Of a DNA stretch of 64,000 bases, positions 34,530 through 43,241 are shown one piece after another (the stretch's first letter is position 1; the number at the start of each line of letters is the position of its first letter). The stretch covers positions 1 through 64,000 of the forward strand of contig JARYMI010000012.1 in assembly GCA_029907205.1 (NCBI GenBank), in the 5' to 3' direction. A model generated the notes under the pieces. The model saw only the letters and a program-made list of their open reading frames with translations, had not been told where the DNA came from and did not search any database. The stretch comes from Clostridiales bacterium (GTDB lineage Bacteria; Acidobacteriota; Aminicenantia; Aminicenantales; UBA8522). A program made the position numbers and the translations under genes.

Positions 34530-35147
34530 ATGTTTACTGGAATCATTCACCATCAGGGAGTTTTTAAGGGATACAGCCAAGGGAAAAAAGAAATATCCCT
34601 CGCGGTGCCTCCTTCGTTTCCCTTCCCGGCCAGGGGAGAAAGCGTGGCGGTGAACGGCGTCTGTCTCACTCTTTTCAAGCGGGAAAAAGACATCCTTTTT
34701 TTCAACCTCTCTCAGGAAACCCTGGCCCGGACGAACCTCGGCAGCCTCAGGCCCGGTGACCGCCTGAACCTGGAGCTTCCGCTGACGCCCGAATCTCTGC
34801 TCAGCGGACATCTCCTAACCGGCCACGTCGACGGCCAAGGACGGGTCGTCCGGGTAACCATGAGGAGGCCAGGGAAAAGGCTGGCTATCTCCTTCCCGGA
34901 AGAACTCCGGCCATACCTCATTCCCAGGGGGTCTATCGCTGTCAATGGAGTCAGCCTCACCGTCGCCGAGCTCAGGGCATCGTCATTCGAGGTTGAGCTC
35001 ATCCCCCTCACTCTCGAGAAATCAAACCTGACGGCTCTAAAACCGGGTCATCAAGTCAACTTGGAGTGTGACATCTTGGGCAAATACGTGTATAATTATC
35101 TTGCTTTTTTCAGCCATAAGATTAAAGGTTCTATCTATGGAAGCTGA
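34530..35147 (+). CDS. ribE: Riboflavin synthase alpha chain
   Basis: 205 residues with two tandem lumazine-binding barrels: the first begins [10 protein letters not shown], the second around [12 protein letters not shown]; each carries a VNGVCLT or VNGVSLT motif. It converts two 6,7-dimethyl-8-ribityllumazine molecules to riboflavin. It starts two bases after the ribD stop and ends 11 nt inside ribBA. Confidence 0.93.
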   Translation: MFTGIIHHQGVFKGYSQGKKEISLAVPPSFPFPARGESVAVNGVCLTLFKREKDILFFNLSQETLARTNLGSLRPGDRLNLELPLTPESLLSGHLLTGHVDGQGRVVRVTMRRPGKRLAISFPEELRPYLIPRGSIAVNGVSLTVAELRASSFEVELIPLTLEKSNLTALKPGHQVNLECDILGKYVYNYLAFFSHKIKGSIYGS

Positions 35148-36354
35148 GCCAAAAACGGTTTCTGTCGAACAGGCCCTCGAGGAAATCAGGGCCGGCCATC
35201 TGGTTATTATTGTCGATGATGAAGACAGAGAGAATGAAGGCGACCTCATGGTGGCCGCCGAGAAAGTCACTCCGGAGATCGTAAATTTTATGACCAGGAA
35301 CGGCCGCGGGCTCATTTGCCTCCCCTTGACAAAGAAACGGCTGGACGATCTCCAGCTGCCGTTGATGGTCCGTGAAAACACTTCGCGCTTTGAGACGGCC
35401 TTCACGATTTCCATTGATGCCAAGGAGGGTGTAACGACCGGCATCTCCGCCTATGACCGGGCCCGGACTGTCCTGGTGGCGATCGACCCGAAAACAAAGC
35501 CTTCCGACCTCGTCCGGCCAGGCCACGTCTTTCCCCTTCAAGCCAGAGAAGGCGGCGTCCTGGCCAGAGCCGGCCAGACCGAAGCCGCTGTGGACCTGGC
35601 CCGGCTGGCAGGCCTCAACCCGGCGGGAGTCATCTGCGAGATCATGAACGAGGACGGGACCATGGCCCGGATGCCGCAGCTCGAAAAATTCAGCAGAGAG
35701 CACCATATCCCGATTCTCACGATCGCCGACCTTATCCAGTACCGAATGAGACACGAAAGACTGGTCAGGAAGATCGAAGAAGCCGACTTGCCCACGAAAC
35801 ACGGCAATTTTCGAGTTTATGTTTATGAGGATATGATTCACCGAGAAAATCACATCGCTTTGGTCAAGGGGACTATCGATCAGGGTGAACCGATCTTGGT
35901 CCGCGCCCACTCTCAATGCCTGACAGGAGATACGTTCGGTTCCACCCGCTGCGACTGCGGGGACCAGCTCCACCGCTCCATGGAGATGATCGAGAGGGAG
36001 GGAAAAGGCGTCATCCTTTATATCCTCAACCAGGAAGGTCGGGGGATCGGCCTGATCAATAAGATCAAAGCTTATGCCCTCCAAGATCAGGGCGAAGACA
36101 CGGTGGAAGCCAACCAGAAACTGGGCTTCAGGCCCGACCAGAGAGATTATGGCATCGGGGCCCAGATTCTCGTCTCCCTGGGAGTCAAGAAAATCAGGCT
36201 GATGACGAATAACCCAAGAAAGTTCATCGGACTCGCCGGCTACGGTCTTGAAATCGTGGACCGTGTTCCCATCGAGGTCCCGCCCAACCGCACGAACCTC
36301 AAATACCTCAAGACCAAGAAAGAAAAAATGGGGCATATCCTGGAATTGGTTTGA
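35137..36354 (+). CDS. ribBA: Bifunctional DHBP synthase / GTP cyclohydrolase II
   Basis: About 405 residues from the ATG at 35137. The N-terminal DHBP synthase domain has [11 protein letters not shown] and TGISAYDRA; the C-terminal GTP cyclohydrolase II domain has [11 protein letters not shown] (zinc cysteines) and NQEGRGIGL. It feeds both branches of riboflavin synthesis. With ribD and ribE this covers every step except lumazine synthase (ribH), which is not next in the cluster. The longer upstream frame overlaps ribE and is unlikely. Confidence 0.94.
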   Translation: MEAEPKTVSVEQALEEIRAGHLVIIVDDEDRENEGDLMVAAEKVTPEIVNFMTRNGRGLICLPLTKKRLDDLQLPLMVRENTSRFETAFTISIDAKEGVTTGISAYDRARTVLVAIDPKTKPSDLVRPGHVFPLQAREGGVLARAGQTEAAVDLARLAGLNPAGVICEIMNEDGTMARMPQLEKFSREHHIPILTIADLIQYRMRHERLVRKIEEADLPTKHGNFRVYVYEDMIHRENHIALVKGTIDQGEPILVRAHSQCLTGDTFGSTRCDCGDQLHRSMEMIEREGKGVILYILNQEGRGIGLINKIKAYALQDQGEDTVEANQKLGFRPDQRDYGIGAQILVSLGVKKIRLMTNNPRKFIGLAGYGLEIVDRVPIEVPPNRTNLKYLKTKKEKMGHILELV

Positions 36355-36389
36355 TTTCTTTGAATATCATTGCCAGGCGTTAGGCGGCC

Positions 36390-37169
36390 ATGACGCTGGA
36401 GGAATTCTCAGAAAGGTTCTCGCCCCTCTCTCCTCACGAAAAGGTCAAGTTTCTCTATACTCATATCGACAGCCTTTCCAAGAGGGAGCGAATCTTTTTC
36501 CTTCTCAATCTCCTCCAAGCTGAGGGCACCTCCCCTTTGGTCAAGGCGACGGGTCTCAAGTTCTTGAGAGAAGCTTCTTATCAGGAATTCGAACTGTACA
36601 AAAAATACACCGACAACAACTTCAGGGCTTTGAGCAACGCCGCCAAGAGGGCGGTTAAGGAATTTGAGGACAAAGAAAAAAGGAGCCGTTACTACATGGA
36701 CTCCGTCCTCCGCAAGCTGGCTTCTCTCGACGACAAGGGAAAACGCCTGAAAATCCTCAAGGCGATCGCTAAGCTCAACTCCCCCTGGGTGTTCAGGGTG
36801 TTGTTGGAATCGCTCGCTGACCCTTGCGAGACGATCCGGGATTACCTGATCAAGGAGCTGAGCCAGAGGGAGGTCTGGAGCCTTAACCCCTTCTATGAAA
36901 GACTGAAAAAATCTCCTTGGTATGTCAGGAGCGCTGTCGTCAAAATATTGGGCCGGAGAAAAGACAGCGCTTGTCTTCCCCACATCGAGCCCCTCTTAGC
37001 TGATTCCAACGTGGATGTGCGCAAGTGCGCAGCCGATGCCCTCGGCGAGATTGGCGGCAAAGAGGTGCTGGCTCTTCTGGTCAAGCTGACAAAAGACAAA
37101 AGCATTTATGTCAGGAGTGCAGCAGCTGAGGCCGTGCGCAAGGTTAGCCGCGTCAGGTTCAGCGGCTAA
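36390..37169 (+). CDS. HEAT-repeat protein of unknown function
   Basis: 259 residues, no signal peptide. The first ~85 residues look helical; the rest forms about four HEAT/PBS-type repeats, e.g. SPWVFRVLLESLADPCETIRDYLIKEL, SPWYVRSAVVKILGRR and NVDVRKCAADALGEIGGKEV (each quoted in part). Such proteins are scaffolds or bind partners through the repeat groove. It starts 35 nt after ribBA on the same strand, in the place where ribH or nusB often sits. The function is unknown. Confidence 0.75.
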   Translation: MTLEEFSERFSPLSPHEKVKFLYTHIDSLSKRERIFFLLNLLQAEGTSPLVKATGLKFLREASYQEFELYKKYTDNNFRALSNAAKRAVKEFEDKEKRSRYYMDSVLRKLASLDDKGKRLKILKAIAKLNSPWVFRVLLESLADPCETIRDYLIKELSQREVWSLNPFYERLKKSPWYVRSAVVKILGRRKDSACLPHIEPLLADSNVDVRKCAADALGEIGGKEVLALLVKLTKDKSIYVRSAAAEAVRKVSRVRFSG

Positions 37170-37185
37170 ACGAGGCATTTTATCA

Positions 37186-37653
37186 TTAGCCCGCCACTTC
37201 TTGGAACGAGCTCTTCCTCGATTCCAGAATGAAGGTTACAGGTCCTTCATTAACCAGATGAACATCCATAATGGCTTGGAAGACGCCGGTCTCTACTTTG
37301 AAGCCTTTCGCTCGAATCCATGCCACAAATTCTTTGAATCGTTCTTCCGCTCTCCCCGGCTCCTCGGCGCTATCAAAACTGGGCCGCCTTCCCTTTTTGG
37401 TTGAGGCAGCCAGGGTAAACTGCGAGACGGCCAATACCTCGCCGTTGATGTCAGTCAGTGAAAGGTTCATCTTCCCTTCCCGGTCTGGAAAGATGCGCAT
37501 TTCAACCGATTTCCGGGCGAGAAACTCAACATCTTCTTTGCCGTCTCCCCTTTCGATACCGATGAACAGGAGAATTCCCCGGCTGATTTTCCCCGCCACC
37601 TGGCCCGCCACCTCCACGGATGCCTGCTTTACGCGCTGCAACACCACTTTCAT
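37186..37653 (-). CDS. dtd: D-aminoacyl-tRNA deacylase
   Basis: 155 residues, close to the usual 145-150. Family motifs: MKVVLQRVKQASVEV at the start, AVSQFTLAA (active-site SQxT), and NEGPVT near the C-terminus (the cross-subunit GlyPro motif). The enzyme removes D-amino acids and misplaced Gly from tRNA. GGGGAG lies upstream of the ATG. It converges with the HEAT gene (16-nt gap), and its upstream side abuts a repeat element. Confidence 0.93.
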   Translation of the reverse strand: MKVVLQRVKQASVEVAGQVAGKISRGILLFIGIERGDGKEDVEFLARKSVEMRIFPDREGKMNLSLTDINGEVLAVSQFTLAASTKKGRRPSFDSAEEPGRAEERFKEFVAWIRAKGFKVETGVFQAIMDVHLVNEGPVTFILESRKSSFQEVAG

Positions 37654-37667
37654 TTTCGCTTCTCCCC

Positions 37668-37850
37668 GTGAGCATCTCTATGCATGCGATCTTTATGATG
37701 GGTGCAGGATAATGCCCTGAAGCCCCCGTAGCGGAGGGGGGACCCGTCGGCTTCCCCGACGGGGGGAACCGACGGGACTGGTTCCCCGGGGTGCGGGGGC
37801 CAAGGGCAGTTTCCTGCACCCAATTGAATCATATAAACTGAGATGCTTAC
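37668..37850. repeat. MITE-like palindromic element, copy 1
   Basis: 183 bp. The ends are inverted: GTGAGCATCTC at 37668-37678 and GAGATGCTTAC at 37840-37850. Inner arms GGGTGCAGGA (37700-37709) and TCCTGCACCC (37812-37821) pair too, as do GCCCTG and CAGGGC-type segments, so the whole element folds into a long hairpin. It contains no protein-coding frame. It shares ends and core with 51894-52050 and ends with 56891-56942. Confidence 0.72.
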
Positions 37851-37866
37851 CTTATCCTTCCTCCCG

Positions 37867-37895
37867 TTGACTTTAAGGGGTGGATATTTTATCAT
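37867..37895 (+). promoter_or_regulatory. Promoter of rpsT
   Basis: TTGACT (37867-37872), a 17-bp spacer and TATCAT (37890-37895), giving a leader of about 19 nt that includes AAGGAG. Confidence 0.7.
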
Positions 37896-37920
37896 ACTTC
37901 GCGAGGACAAGGAGAAAAAA

Positions 37921-38199
37921 ATGGCTTATCATCGCTCGGCGGTCCGGCAGTGGCGCCGCAGTCTGCGCAGGAACGCCATTAACCGAAGGACCAAGTCAAC
38001 TGTTCGATCCCAGATAAAGAGACTGCGAACGGCTGTCCAGGAAAAAAACAAGGAAGCCGCTGTCAAGCTTCTTCCGAAAACCATGTCGCTGATAGACAAA
38101 TCGGTTAAGAAGGGAGCAATTCATAAAAACAAGGGCGCCCGCTACAAGTCCCGCCTGAGCAGGCAGGTGGAGCTCATCAACCTTTCTCCCTCAAAGTAA
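37921..38199 (+). CDS. rpsT: Small ribosomal subunit protein bS20
   Basis: 92 residues from the ATG at 37921, behind ACAAGGAG. It is highly basic with the S20 pattern: SAVRQWRRSLRRNAINRRTK, then VKLLPKTMSLIDKSVKKGAI and HKNKGARYKSRL. It binds 16S rRNA during 30S assembly. An upstream frame extension to 37843 falls in the repeat and promoter and is not coding. Its 3' end overlaps the 3' end of holA by 23 bp. Confidence 0.95.
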   Translation: MAYHRSAVRQWRRSLRRNAINRRTKSTVRSQIKRLRTAVQEKNKEAAVKLLPKTMSLIDKSVKKGAIHKNKGARYKSRLSRQVELINLSPSK

Positions 38200-39277
38200 A
38201 ACTGGTTTTCCCTTTCTGCTGGCCGATTTTCTTGCGGCAATAATCATAAACAAAAGCCTCAAGGAGAACCTGAGCTGATGTGTCCGACGTCTTGATCAAC
38301 AAATCAATCCGTTCGAGCCCGGCGACGATTCCCCTCAGATCAGCAAAGGAAACGTCCTCTACCAGGGAGAAAAATTCTTTGAACCTGGCCGCATAAAACG
38401 AAAAGCTCTCCTGGATATGAGGTCTCAGCCTGGCGAAGATCTCCTTCTTCTCTTTCTTCTCTCGTAGCCAGACCTTGGCCGCCAGGATATCCCGGAAAAA
38501 ATTGGCCGTGACGGACAGGATGTACTCGGGTTTGATGCCCTCTTTGAAGAGCTGGTTGAGGACGAGCACAATCTGGCGGAAATCGCCCCTTCCCATGCTG
38601 TTGGAAAGCTCCCATTGGACAAAAGTTTTAACCCAGTCACAAACCTGGTTGACGTCGTCGACGTCGACCACCTTCTTATCAGCCGCGAAATTGACGATCT
38701 TTTCCAGTTCGTTGGTCAGCCTTCTGAGGTCGTTGCCGATAATTTCCTCTAAACGCCTTTTCGCCTCGGGCGTGGCCAGCTTTCCTTTCTCCTCGAGCTT
38801 TTTATCCATCCAGCGATAGAGATTTTCTTCTTTGAGCGGCTTAAGCTCCTTGAGGCAGACCGAAGCGGCCGACAGTCTGGAGAAGAACCTAACCAAGGGA
38901 TGACTTTTCCTTGCCGCCACTTCCAGGATGATGACCAACACTGTTCTTGACGAAGGCGCTCGAAAATAGTCTTTGATGATTGATTCTTCGAGCGGAGAAA
39001 GCTTTATATCGCTGTCCCCGCATATATCAACAACGACAATCCTCCACGGAGAGAAGAAAAAGGGGATCGTGCGGGCCAGGTCGATAAGGTCAGCCCAGCG
39101 GGTCTCCTCAAGAGCAAACCTCTCCAGGTTAAACCCCTGTCCCTCGGGAGAAATCAAGGCATCCTTCAACTGACTGACGAATTCATCAGCCAGGTAGGTT
39201 TCCTCTCCATAAAGAAAAAAACACGAAAAAAGACGCTCTTCCTTGATTTCACTTCCAAGAAGGTAACTGAAAGCCAT
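38177..39277 (-). CDS. holA: DNA polymerase III delta subunit
   Basis: About 366 residues from the ATG at 39277, just after the lptE stop. It has the delta-subunit layout: N-terminal AAA+-like domain (FLYGEETYLADEFVSQL), FSPWRIVVVD, the middle LRRLTNELEKIVNFA region and the C-terminal collar domain. It opens the beta clamp in the clamp loader. It is in an operon with leuS and lptE, the familiar leuS-lptE-holA order of proteobacteria. Its end overlaps rpsT on the opposite strand. Confidence 0.9.
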   Translation of the reverse strand: MAFSYLLGSEIKEERLFSCFFLYGEETYLADEFVSQLKDALISPEGQGFNLERFALEETRWADLIDLARTIPFFFSPWRIVVVDICGDSDIKLSPLEESIIKDYFRAPSSRTVLVIILEVAARKSHPLVRFFSRLSAASVCLKELKPLKEENLYRWMDKKLEEKGKLATPEAKRRLEEIIGNDLRRLTNELEKIVNFAADKKVVDVDDVNQVCDWVKTFVQWELSNSMGRGDFRQIVLVLNQLFKEGIKPEYILSVTANFFRDILAAKVWLREKKEKKEIFARLRPHIQESFSFYAARFKEFFSLVEDVSFADLRGIVAGLERIDLLIKTSDTSAQVLLEAFVYDYCRKKIGQQKGKTSFTLREKG

Positions 39278-39278
39278 C

Positions 39279-39791
39279 CTAAAAGCCCTCGAGGATGGTG
39301 ATGACCAAGCTGCGAGCAAACTTTTCAGCCACCTTGTTAATCGCCTGAGTTTCCCAGGTCTCAAAGTCAGTTCCCTGAGGAACTTCGTATTCTTCTAGGT
39401 AAACGAAGTTAGGGTTAGAAAAAATGATCTTCTGGCTGGCCAGGTCGCGCAGCACGATCTTGGCCACGACAGTGATGTTGTATCGGTCGGCCGTGTTCCG
39501 ATCAGAAAAAGCGATCGGGTTAACGGCAAAGGAGGTGATCTCTCCGATCAACACGGCGTCCGCGGTTCCGGGGTCACCCGAGATCTCCACTTTTCCCCTG
39601 GCCACAAGCTCATTGATGACACTCTGGGTCAACTTCACGTCCAGTTCGAAGCGGGTCGTTTGGTTCTTGAACATCGGGATGCTGATCCTCTTGATATGAG
39701 AAGGGAGAAAGCTCCCTGTCCCCCGCAAATGATAGCCGCAGTGGACAAAGAAAAGGCACACGCAGATGAGCCCGGCCGTTTTTTTCATCAT
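39279..39791 (-). CDS. lptE: LPS assembly lipoprotein LptE
   Basis: About 170 residues from the tandem ATGs at 39791/39788, behind GGAGGG. It has a lipoprotein signal with lipobox FFVHC, then GYHLRGTGSFLPSHIKRISIP, the typical LptE opening, and an alpha/beta fold. LptE plugs and assists LptD in the outer membrane. The leuS-lptE-holA order supports the call. lptD is not in the window. Confidence 0.87.
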   Translation of the reverse strand: MMKKTAGLICVCLFFVHCGYHLRGTGSFLPSHIKRISIPMFKNQTTRFELDVKLTQSVINELVARGKVEISGDPGTADAVLIGEITSFAVNPIAFSDRNTADRYNITVVAKIVLRDLASQKIIFSNPNFVYLEEYEVPQGTDFETWETQAINKVAEKFARSLVITILEGF

Positions 39792-39798
39792 CCCTCCG

Positions 39799-42291
39799 CT
39801 AAACGACAATATTGACCAGCTTATTATCGACGCAGATAACCTTCTTGACCTCTCTGCCGGCAACAAGGGCACGGATGCGCTCGAGCTGAAGCGCCCGAAG
39901 ACGCATGTCTTCTTCCGAGATCCCCGCCTCCGCTTCAAACTTATCCCTGAGCTTGCCGTTGACCTGAACAATCACCGTCACTTTTTCTTCTTTCGCCAGT
40001 TCAGGATCATAAGCCGGCCACGGAAAACGGGCCAAGAGTTCTTTGTGCCCAGTCCTTTCCCAGAGCTCCTCGCACAGATGAGGAGTGAAGGGAGAGAGAA
40101 GAATGATCAAGCTTTCCAGGGCAAGGCGCAGTATTTCCCGGCCCTCCTGGTTCTGTTTTAAGGTATCTTTGACTCTTCTGATGAGGTTATAGAGCTCCAT
40201 GACCGAGCTTATCGCTGTGTTCAGATGAAACCTTTTCTCGATATCCTCGCCAACTTTTCTGATCGTCTGATGAATTCTCTTTTGCAGAAGCATGCTTGCT
40301 TCTCCCGCTTGGCCGGCCGGGGCGGACCACAGACGGCTTTCTTCCATGAAGACATCCTTATTTTCTTCGACAACTAACCAGACTCTATTGAGGAAACGGA
40401 AACACCCCTCAATTCCTTCCTCGGCCCAGGCAAATTCCTTCTCAGGCGGGGAAGCGAAGAGGATGAAAAGCCTGAGCGCATCAGCTCCGTATTCCCTGAG
40501 CATATCGTCCGGATCGACAACATTTCCTCTGGACTTGGACATGGCTGCACCGTCTTTCGTGACCATGCCCTGGGCCAGGTAATGAGGAAAAGGCTCGGCG
40601 ATCGTCGTGAATCCTAAGTCCCTGAGGACAAGAGTGAAAAACCGGGAATAGATCAGGTGGAGGATGGCGTGCTCGACCCCGCCGATATAAAGATCAACGG
40701 GAAGCCAGTAAGAGGAAATTCTTGGGTCAAACGGCGAGCTGCTCTCGTGGGGCGTGGTGTATCGGAAGAAATACCAGGAGGAGTCGAAGAACGTGTCCAT
40801 CGTGTCCGTCTCGCGCCTGGCCTTTCCGCCGCATTTCGGGCAGACTGCGTTCACGAACTCGGGCACTTTTTCCAGCGGAGAACCTTCTTCCCCTGTAAAC
40901 GTCACATTCGACGGAAGCTCCACGGGAAGGTCTTTGTAAGGGACACCGACGGTGCCGCATTTTGCACAGTAAAGAATCGGAATTGGCGTTCCCCAGTAAC
41001 GCTGTCTGGAAATCCCCCAATCCCGGAGCCGGTAAACAGTGCTTTTGCGGCCAAACCCTTTTTGGCGGGCATATTCGGCCATCTCTTCCATGGCCGGGCT
41101 TGATTTCAACCCTGAAAACGGGCCCGAATCAACCAGAACGCCCTCTCCCTCGAAGGCTTTTTCCAGGGGACCCGTAAAGCCGGGGTTCTCTTCAGGAACG
41201 ACAACTACTCTAATCGTCAGGCCGTACTTCAGGGCAAACTCAAAATCCCTCTGGTCATGAGCCGGCACAGCCATCACAGCGCCCGTCCCATAATCCATCA
41301 GGATGTAATTAGCGATCCAGACAGGGATTTTCTCACCGGAAAAGGGATTGATAACTTTCTTCCCCGTGTCCACTCCGACTCTTTCTTCTTCTCCCGGCCT
41401 CCTTTTCATCCGGGCTTCCCTGATGCTCCGGCCAATCCAGTCCTGAATCCCCGCCCGGTCCTTCCTGTCCACAATAAGCTCCTGGCTGAACGGATGTTCG
41501 GGCGAAAGGAGCAAGAAAGTGGCGCCGTAGATTGTGTCGATCCTCGTCGTGAAGACGTCAATCGACAGGGAAGAATTCTCTAAGGGAAAAGAAAGGAGAG
41601 CCCCTTCGCTTTCTCCAATCCAGTTCTTCTGCATCAGGAGGACGTGTTCCGGCCATTTTTCCAGTATTCCGTGCCCCTCCAGGAGCTCCCGTGCATAAGC
41701 CGTGATCTTGAGGAACCAATGGTCCATCTCTTTTTGCTCGACAACCGAATCACAGCGCCAGCAGGCTCCGCCCGCGGCTTGTTCGTTGGCCAGGACAGTC
41801 CGGCATTGCGGGCACCAGTTCACCCAGCTTTTTTTGCGGAAGGCCAGACCTCGCTCGAACATTTTCAGAAAAATCCACTGATTCCACTTGTAGTATTCGG
41901 GAAGACAGGTGTTGATCTCCCTGGACCAGTCGTAGCTGTAGCCAAGCCTCTTTAGCTGCGTCCTCATGTGGCCGATGTTATCGAGCGTCCACTTTTGAGG
42001 ATGAACCCCGTGCTGGATGGCCGCATTCTCCGCGGGCATTCCGAGGGCGTCCCAGCCTATCGGGTGGAGGACGTTCAACCCCTTCATGAATTTAAACCTC
42101 GAAATAACATCCCCGATTGTGTAGTTCCGGACGTGTCCCATGTGGATGCGGCCCGAGGGGTACGGGTACATCTCTAAGCAATAATACTTCTTTTTCTGGG
42201 GGTCATCGAAGGCATGGAAAACTCTTCTCTCTTCCCAAGCTTTCTGCCACTTCGCCTCGATCTCCTGGAACGGATAGATGGCTTTGGTCAT
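39799..42291 (-). CDS. leuS: Leucyl-tRNA synthetase
   Basis: 830 residues, full length. Class I signatures: the HIGH motif as HMGH (50-53) within YPSGRIHMGHVRNYTIGD, and KMSKS-type MSKSRGN at 584-590. The editing domain (TRIDTIYGATFLLLSPEH) and a zinc-type region (CPQCRTVLANEQAAGGACWRC) are present, as is the C-terminal tRNA-binding domain. It charges tRNA-Leu. It heads the leuS-lptE-holA operon. Confidence 0.96.
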   Translation of the reverse strand: MTKAIYPFQEIEAKWQKAWEERRVFHAFDDPQKKKYYCLEMYPYPSGRIHMGHVRNYTIGDVISRFKFMKGLNVLHPIGWDALGMPAENAAIQHGVHPQKWTLDNIGHMRTQLKRLGYSYDWSREINTCLPEYYKWNQWIFLKMFERGLAFRKKSWVNWCPQCRTVLANEQAAGGACWRCDSVVEQKEMDHWFLKITAYARELLEGHGILEKWPEHVLLMQKNWIGESEGALLSFPLENSSLSIDVFTTRIDTIYGATFLLLSPEHPFSQELIVDRKDRAGIQDWIGRSIREARMKRRPGEEERVGVDTGKKVINPFSGEKIPVWIANYILMDYGTGAVMAVPAHDQRDFEFALKYGLTIRVVVVPEENPGFTGPLEKAFEGEGVLVDSGPFSGLKSSPAMEEMAEYARQKGFGRKSTVYRLRDWGISRQRYWGTPIPILYCAKCGTVGVPYKDLPVELPSNVTFTGEEGSPLEKVPEFVNAVCPKCGGKARRETDTMDTFFDSSWYFFRYTTPHESSSPFDPRISSYWLPVDLYIGGVEHAILHLIYSRFFTLVLRDLGFTTIAEPFPHYLAQGMVTKDGAAMSKSRGNVVDPDDMLREYGADALRLFILFASPPEKEFAWAEEGIEGCFRFLNRVWLVVEENKDVFMEESRLWSAPAGQAGEASMLLQKRIHQTIRKVGEDIEKRFHLNTAISSVMELYNLIRRVKDTLKQNQEGREILRLALESLIILLSPFTPHLCEELWERTGHKELLARFPWPAYDPELAKEEKVTVIVQVNGKLRDKFEAEAGISEEDMRLRALQLERIRALVAGREVKKVICVDNKLVNIVV

Positions 42292-42342
42292 GGATCAGCT
42301 CGTTTCTCTGTGGTGATGAAAAATTCTTAAATTCAACGATAA

Positions 42343-42371
42343 ATATTATGGGCTGATCATCTAAAAGTCAA
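42343..42371 (-). promoter_or_regulatory. Promoter of leuS-lptE-holA
   Basis: Minus-strand TTGACT (42366-42371), a 17-bp spacer and TAATAT (42343-42348). The leader would be about 45 nt. I see no T-box or other structured leader. Confidence 0.6.
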
Positions 42372-42393
42372 GGAATCACAGCCTGCTCGCACC

Positions 42394-42422
42394 TTGATTT
42401 TTTAGGTTTATTGGATTAAAAC
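42394..42422 (+). promoter_or_regulatory. Promoter of the btuDFC-type operon
   Basis: TTGATT (42394-42399), a 17-bp spacer and TAAAAC (42417-42422), 12 nt before the ATG. This leaves a leader of only ~5 nt and no room for a cobalamin riboswitch. Confidence 0.55.
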
Positions 42423-42434
42423 GACTTTGCTTGC

Positions 42435-43241
42435 ATGGCGATCCTCGAAGTCTTAAATCTGCGCGCCGGCTACGGCAACGGTGCTGTTATCGATGACATC
42501 TGTTTTTCTGTCGAACGAGGCCAATTTATCACCGTGCTTGGCCCTAACGGTTCGGGAAAAAGCACCCTTATCAAGGCCGTCCAGGGCCTCCTCCAAGATA
42601 CGTCAGGCAAGGTCCATGTCGAAGGGCACGACCTCTTCCGGATGAGCCGACGCAAGGTTGCCAGAATGATCGCGTTTGTTCCCCAGGGTTACGACCTCGC
42701 CTTCGATTATACTGTTTGGGAAATCGTCGCCATGGGAAGGTACGTGCACCAGAAAAGGCTATCCAGCTTTTCAGCTCAGGACAACCGGATGATGAGGGAA
42801 GTTCTGGACCTGCTCGGCGTATCCCACCTCCGAGATAAAAAAATCGGCCAGCTCAGCGGAGGAGAGCGTCAGCGGGTTCTCATCGCCCGGGCTTTAGCCC
42901 AGGACACGCCTCTCCTTTTCCTGGACGAGCCGAGTGCCCATCTCGACCTCGCCTACGGCCTGGAAATCTTCCGTGTTGTCGAAAGACTCCAGCGAGAAAT
43001 GAAAAAGACCATCCTTTGCACCGAGCACAACATCAACCTCGTTATTCCCTACTCTCAAAGACTCGTCTTCCTTAAAGCGGGAAGAATTCAGGCCCAGGGA
43101 CCGCCGGACGCCCTGATCACCAGGAGCTGGATAAAAGAGGTTTTCGGCGCCGATGTCGAGATCAGGGAGAATCTCCATTCCGGGCTTCCTGAGATCTCTC
43201 TCATCCATAGGCATCCTCAAAAGGAGGAAAAAGGCAGGTGA
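42435..43241 (+). CDS. btuD: ABC transporter ATPase, cobalamin/iron-siderophore family
   Basis: 268 residues with Walker A GPNGSGKS (36-43), signature LSGGERQRVLIARAL, Walker B LLFLDEPSAHLD and the H-loop CTEHNINL. It is closest in type to FecE/BtuD ATPases. The substrate-binding and permease genes follow with four-base overlaps, so the trio forms one importer. Vitamin B12 is favoured by the BtuF-like binding protein and the B12-dependent mutase gene nearby; heme or siderophore cannot be excluded. Confidence 0.85.
   Translation: MAILEVLNLRAGYGNGAVIDDICFSVERGQFITVLGPNGSGKSTLIKAVQGLLQDTSGKVHVEGHDLFRMSRRKVARMIAFVPQGYDLAFDYTVWEIVAMGRYVHQKRLSSFSAQDNRMMREVLDLLGVSHLRDKKIGQLSGGERQRVLIARALAQDTPLLFLDEPSAHLDLAYGLEIFRVVERLQREMKKTILCTEHNINLVIPYSQRLVFLKAGRIQAQGPPDALITRSWIKEVFGADVEIRENLHSGLPEISLIHRHPQKEEKGR

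Noticed and set aside
35131-36336. 401-codon antisense frame opposite ribBA
   Set aside because: ribBA is unmistakable on the plus strand; the antisense product has no recognisable motif.
42292-42434. Cobalamin riboswitch before the btuDFC-type operon
   Set aside because: The gap is only 143 bp, is filled by two divergent promoters, and lacks the B12-box consensus; the predicted leader is ~5 nt.
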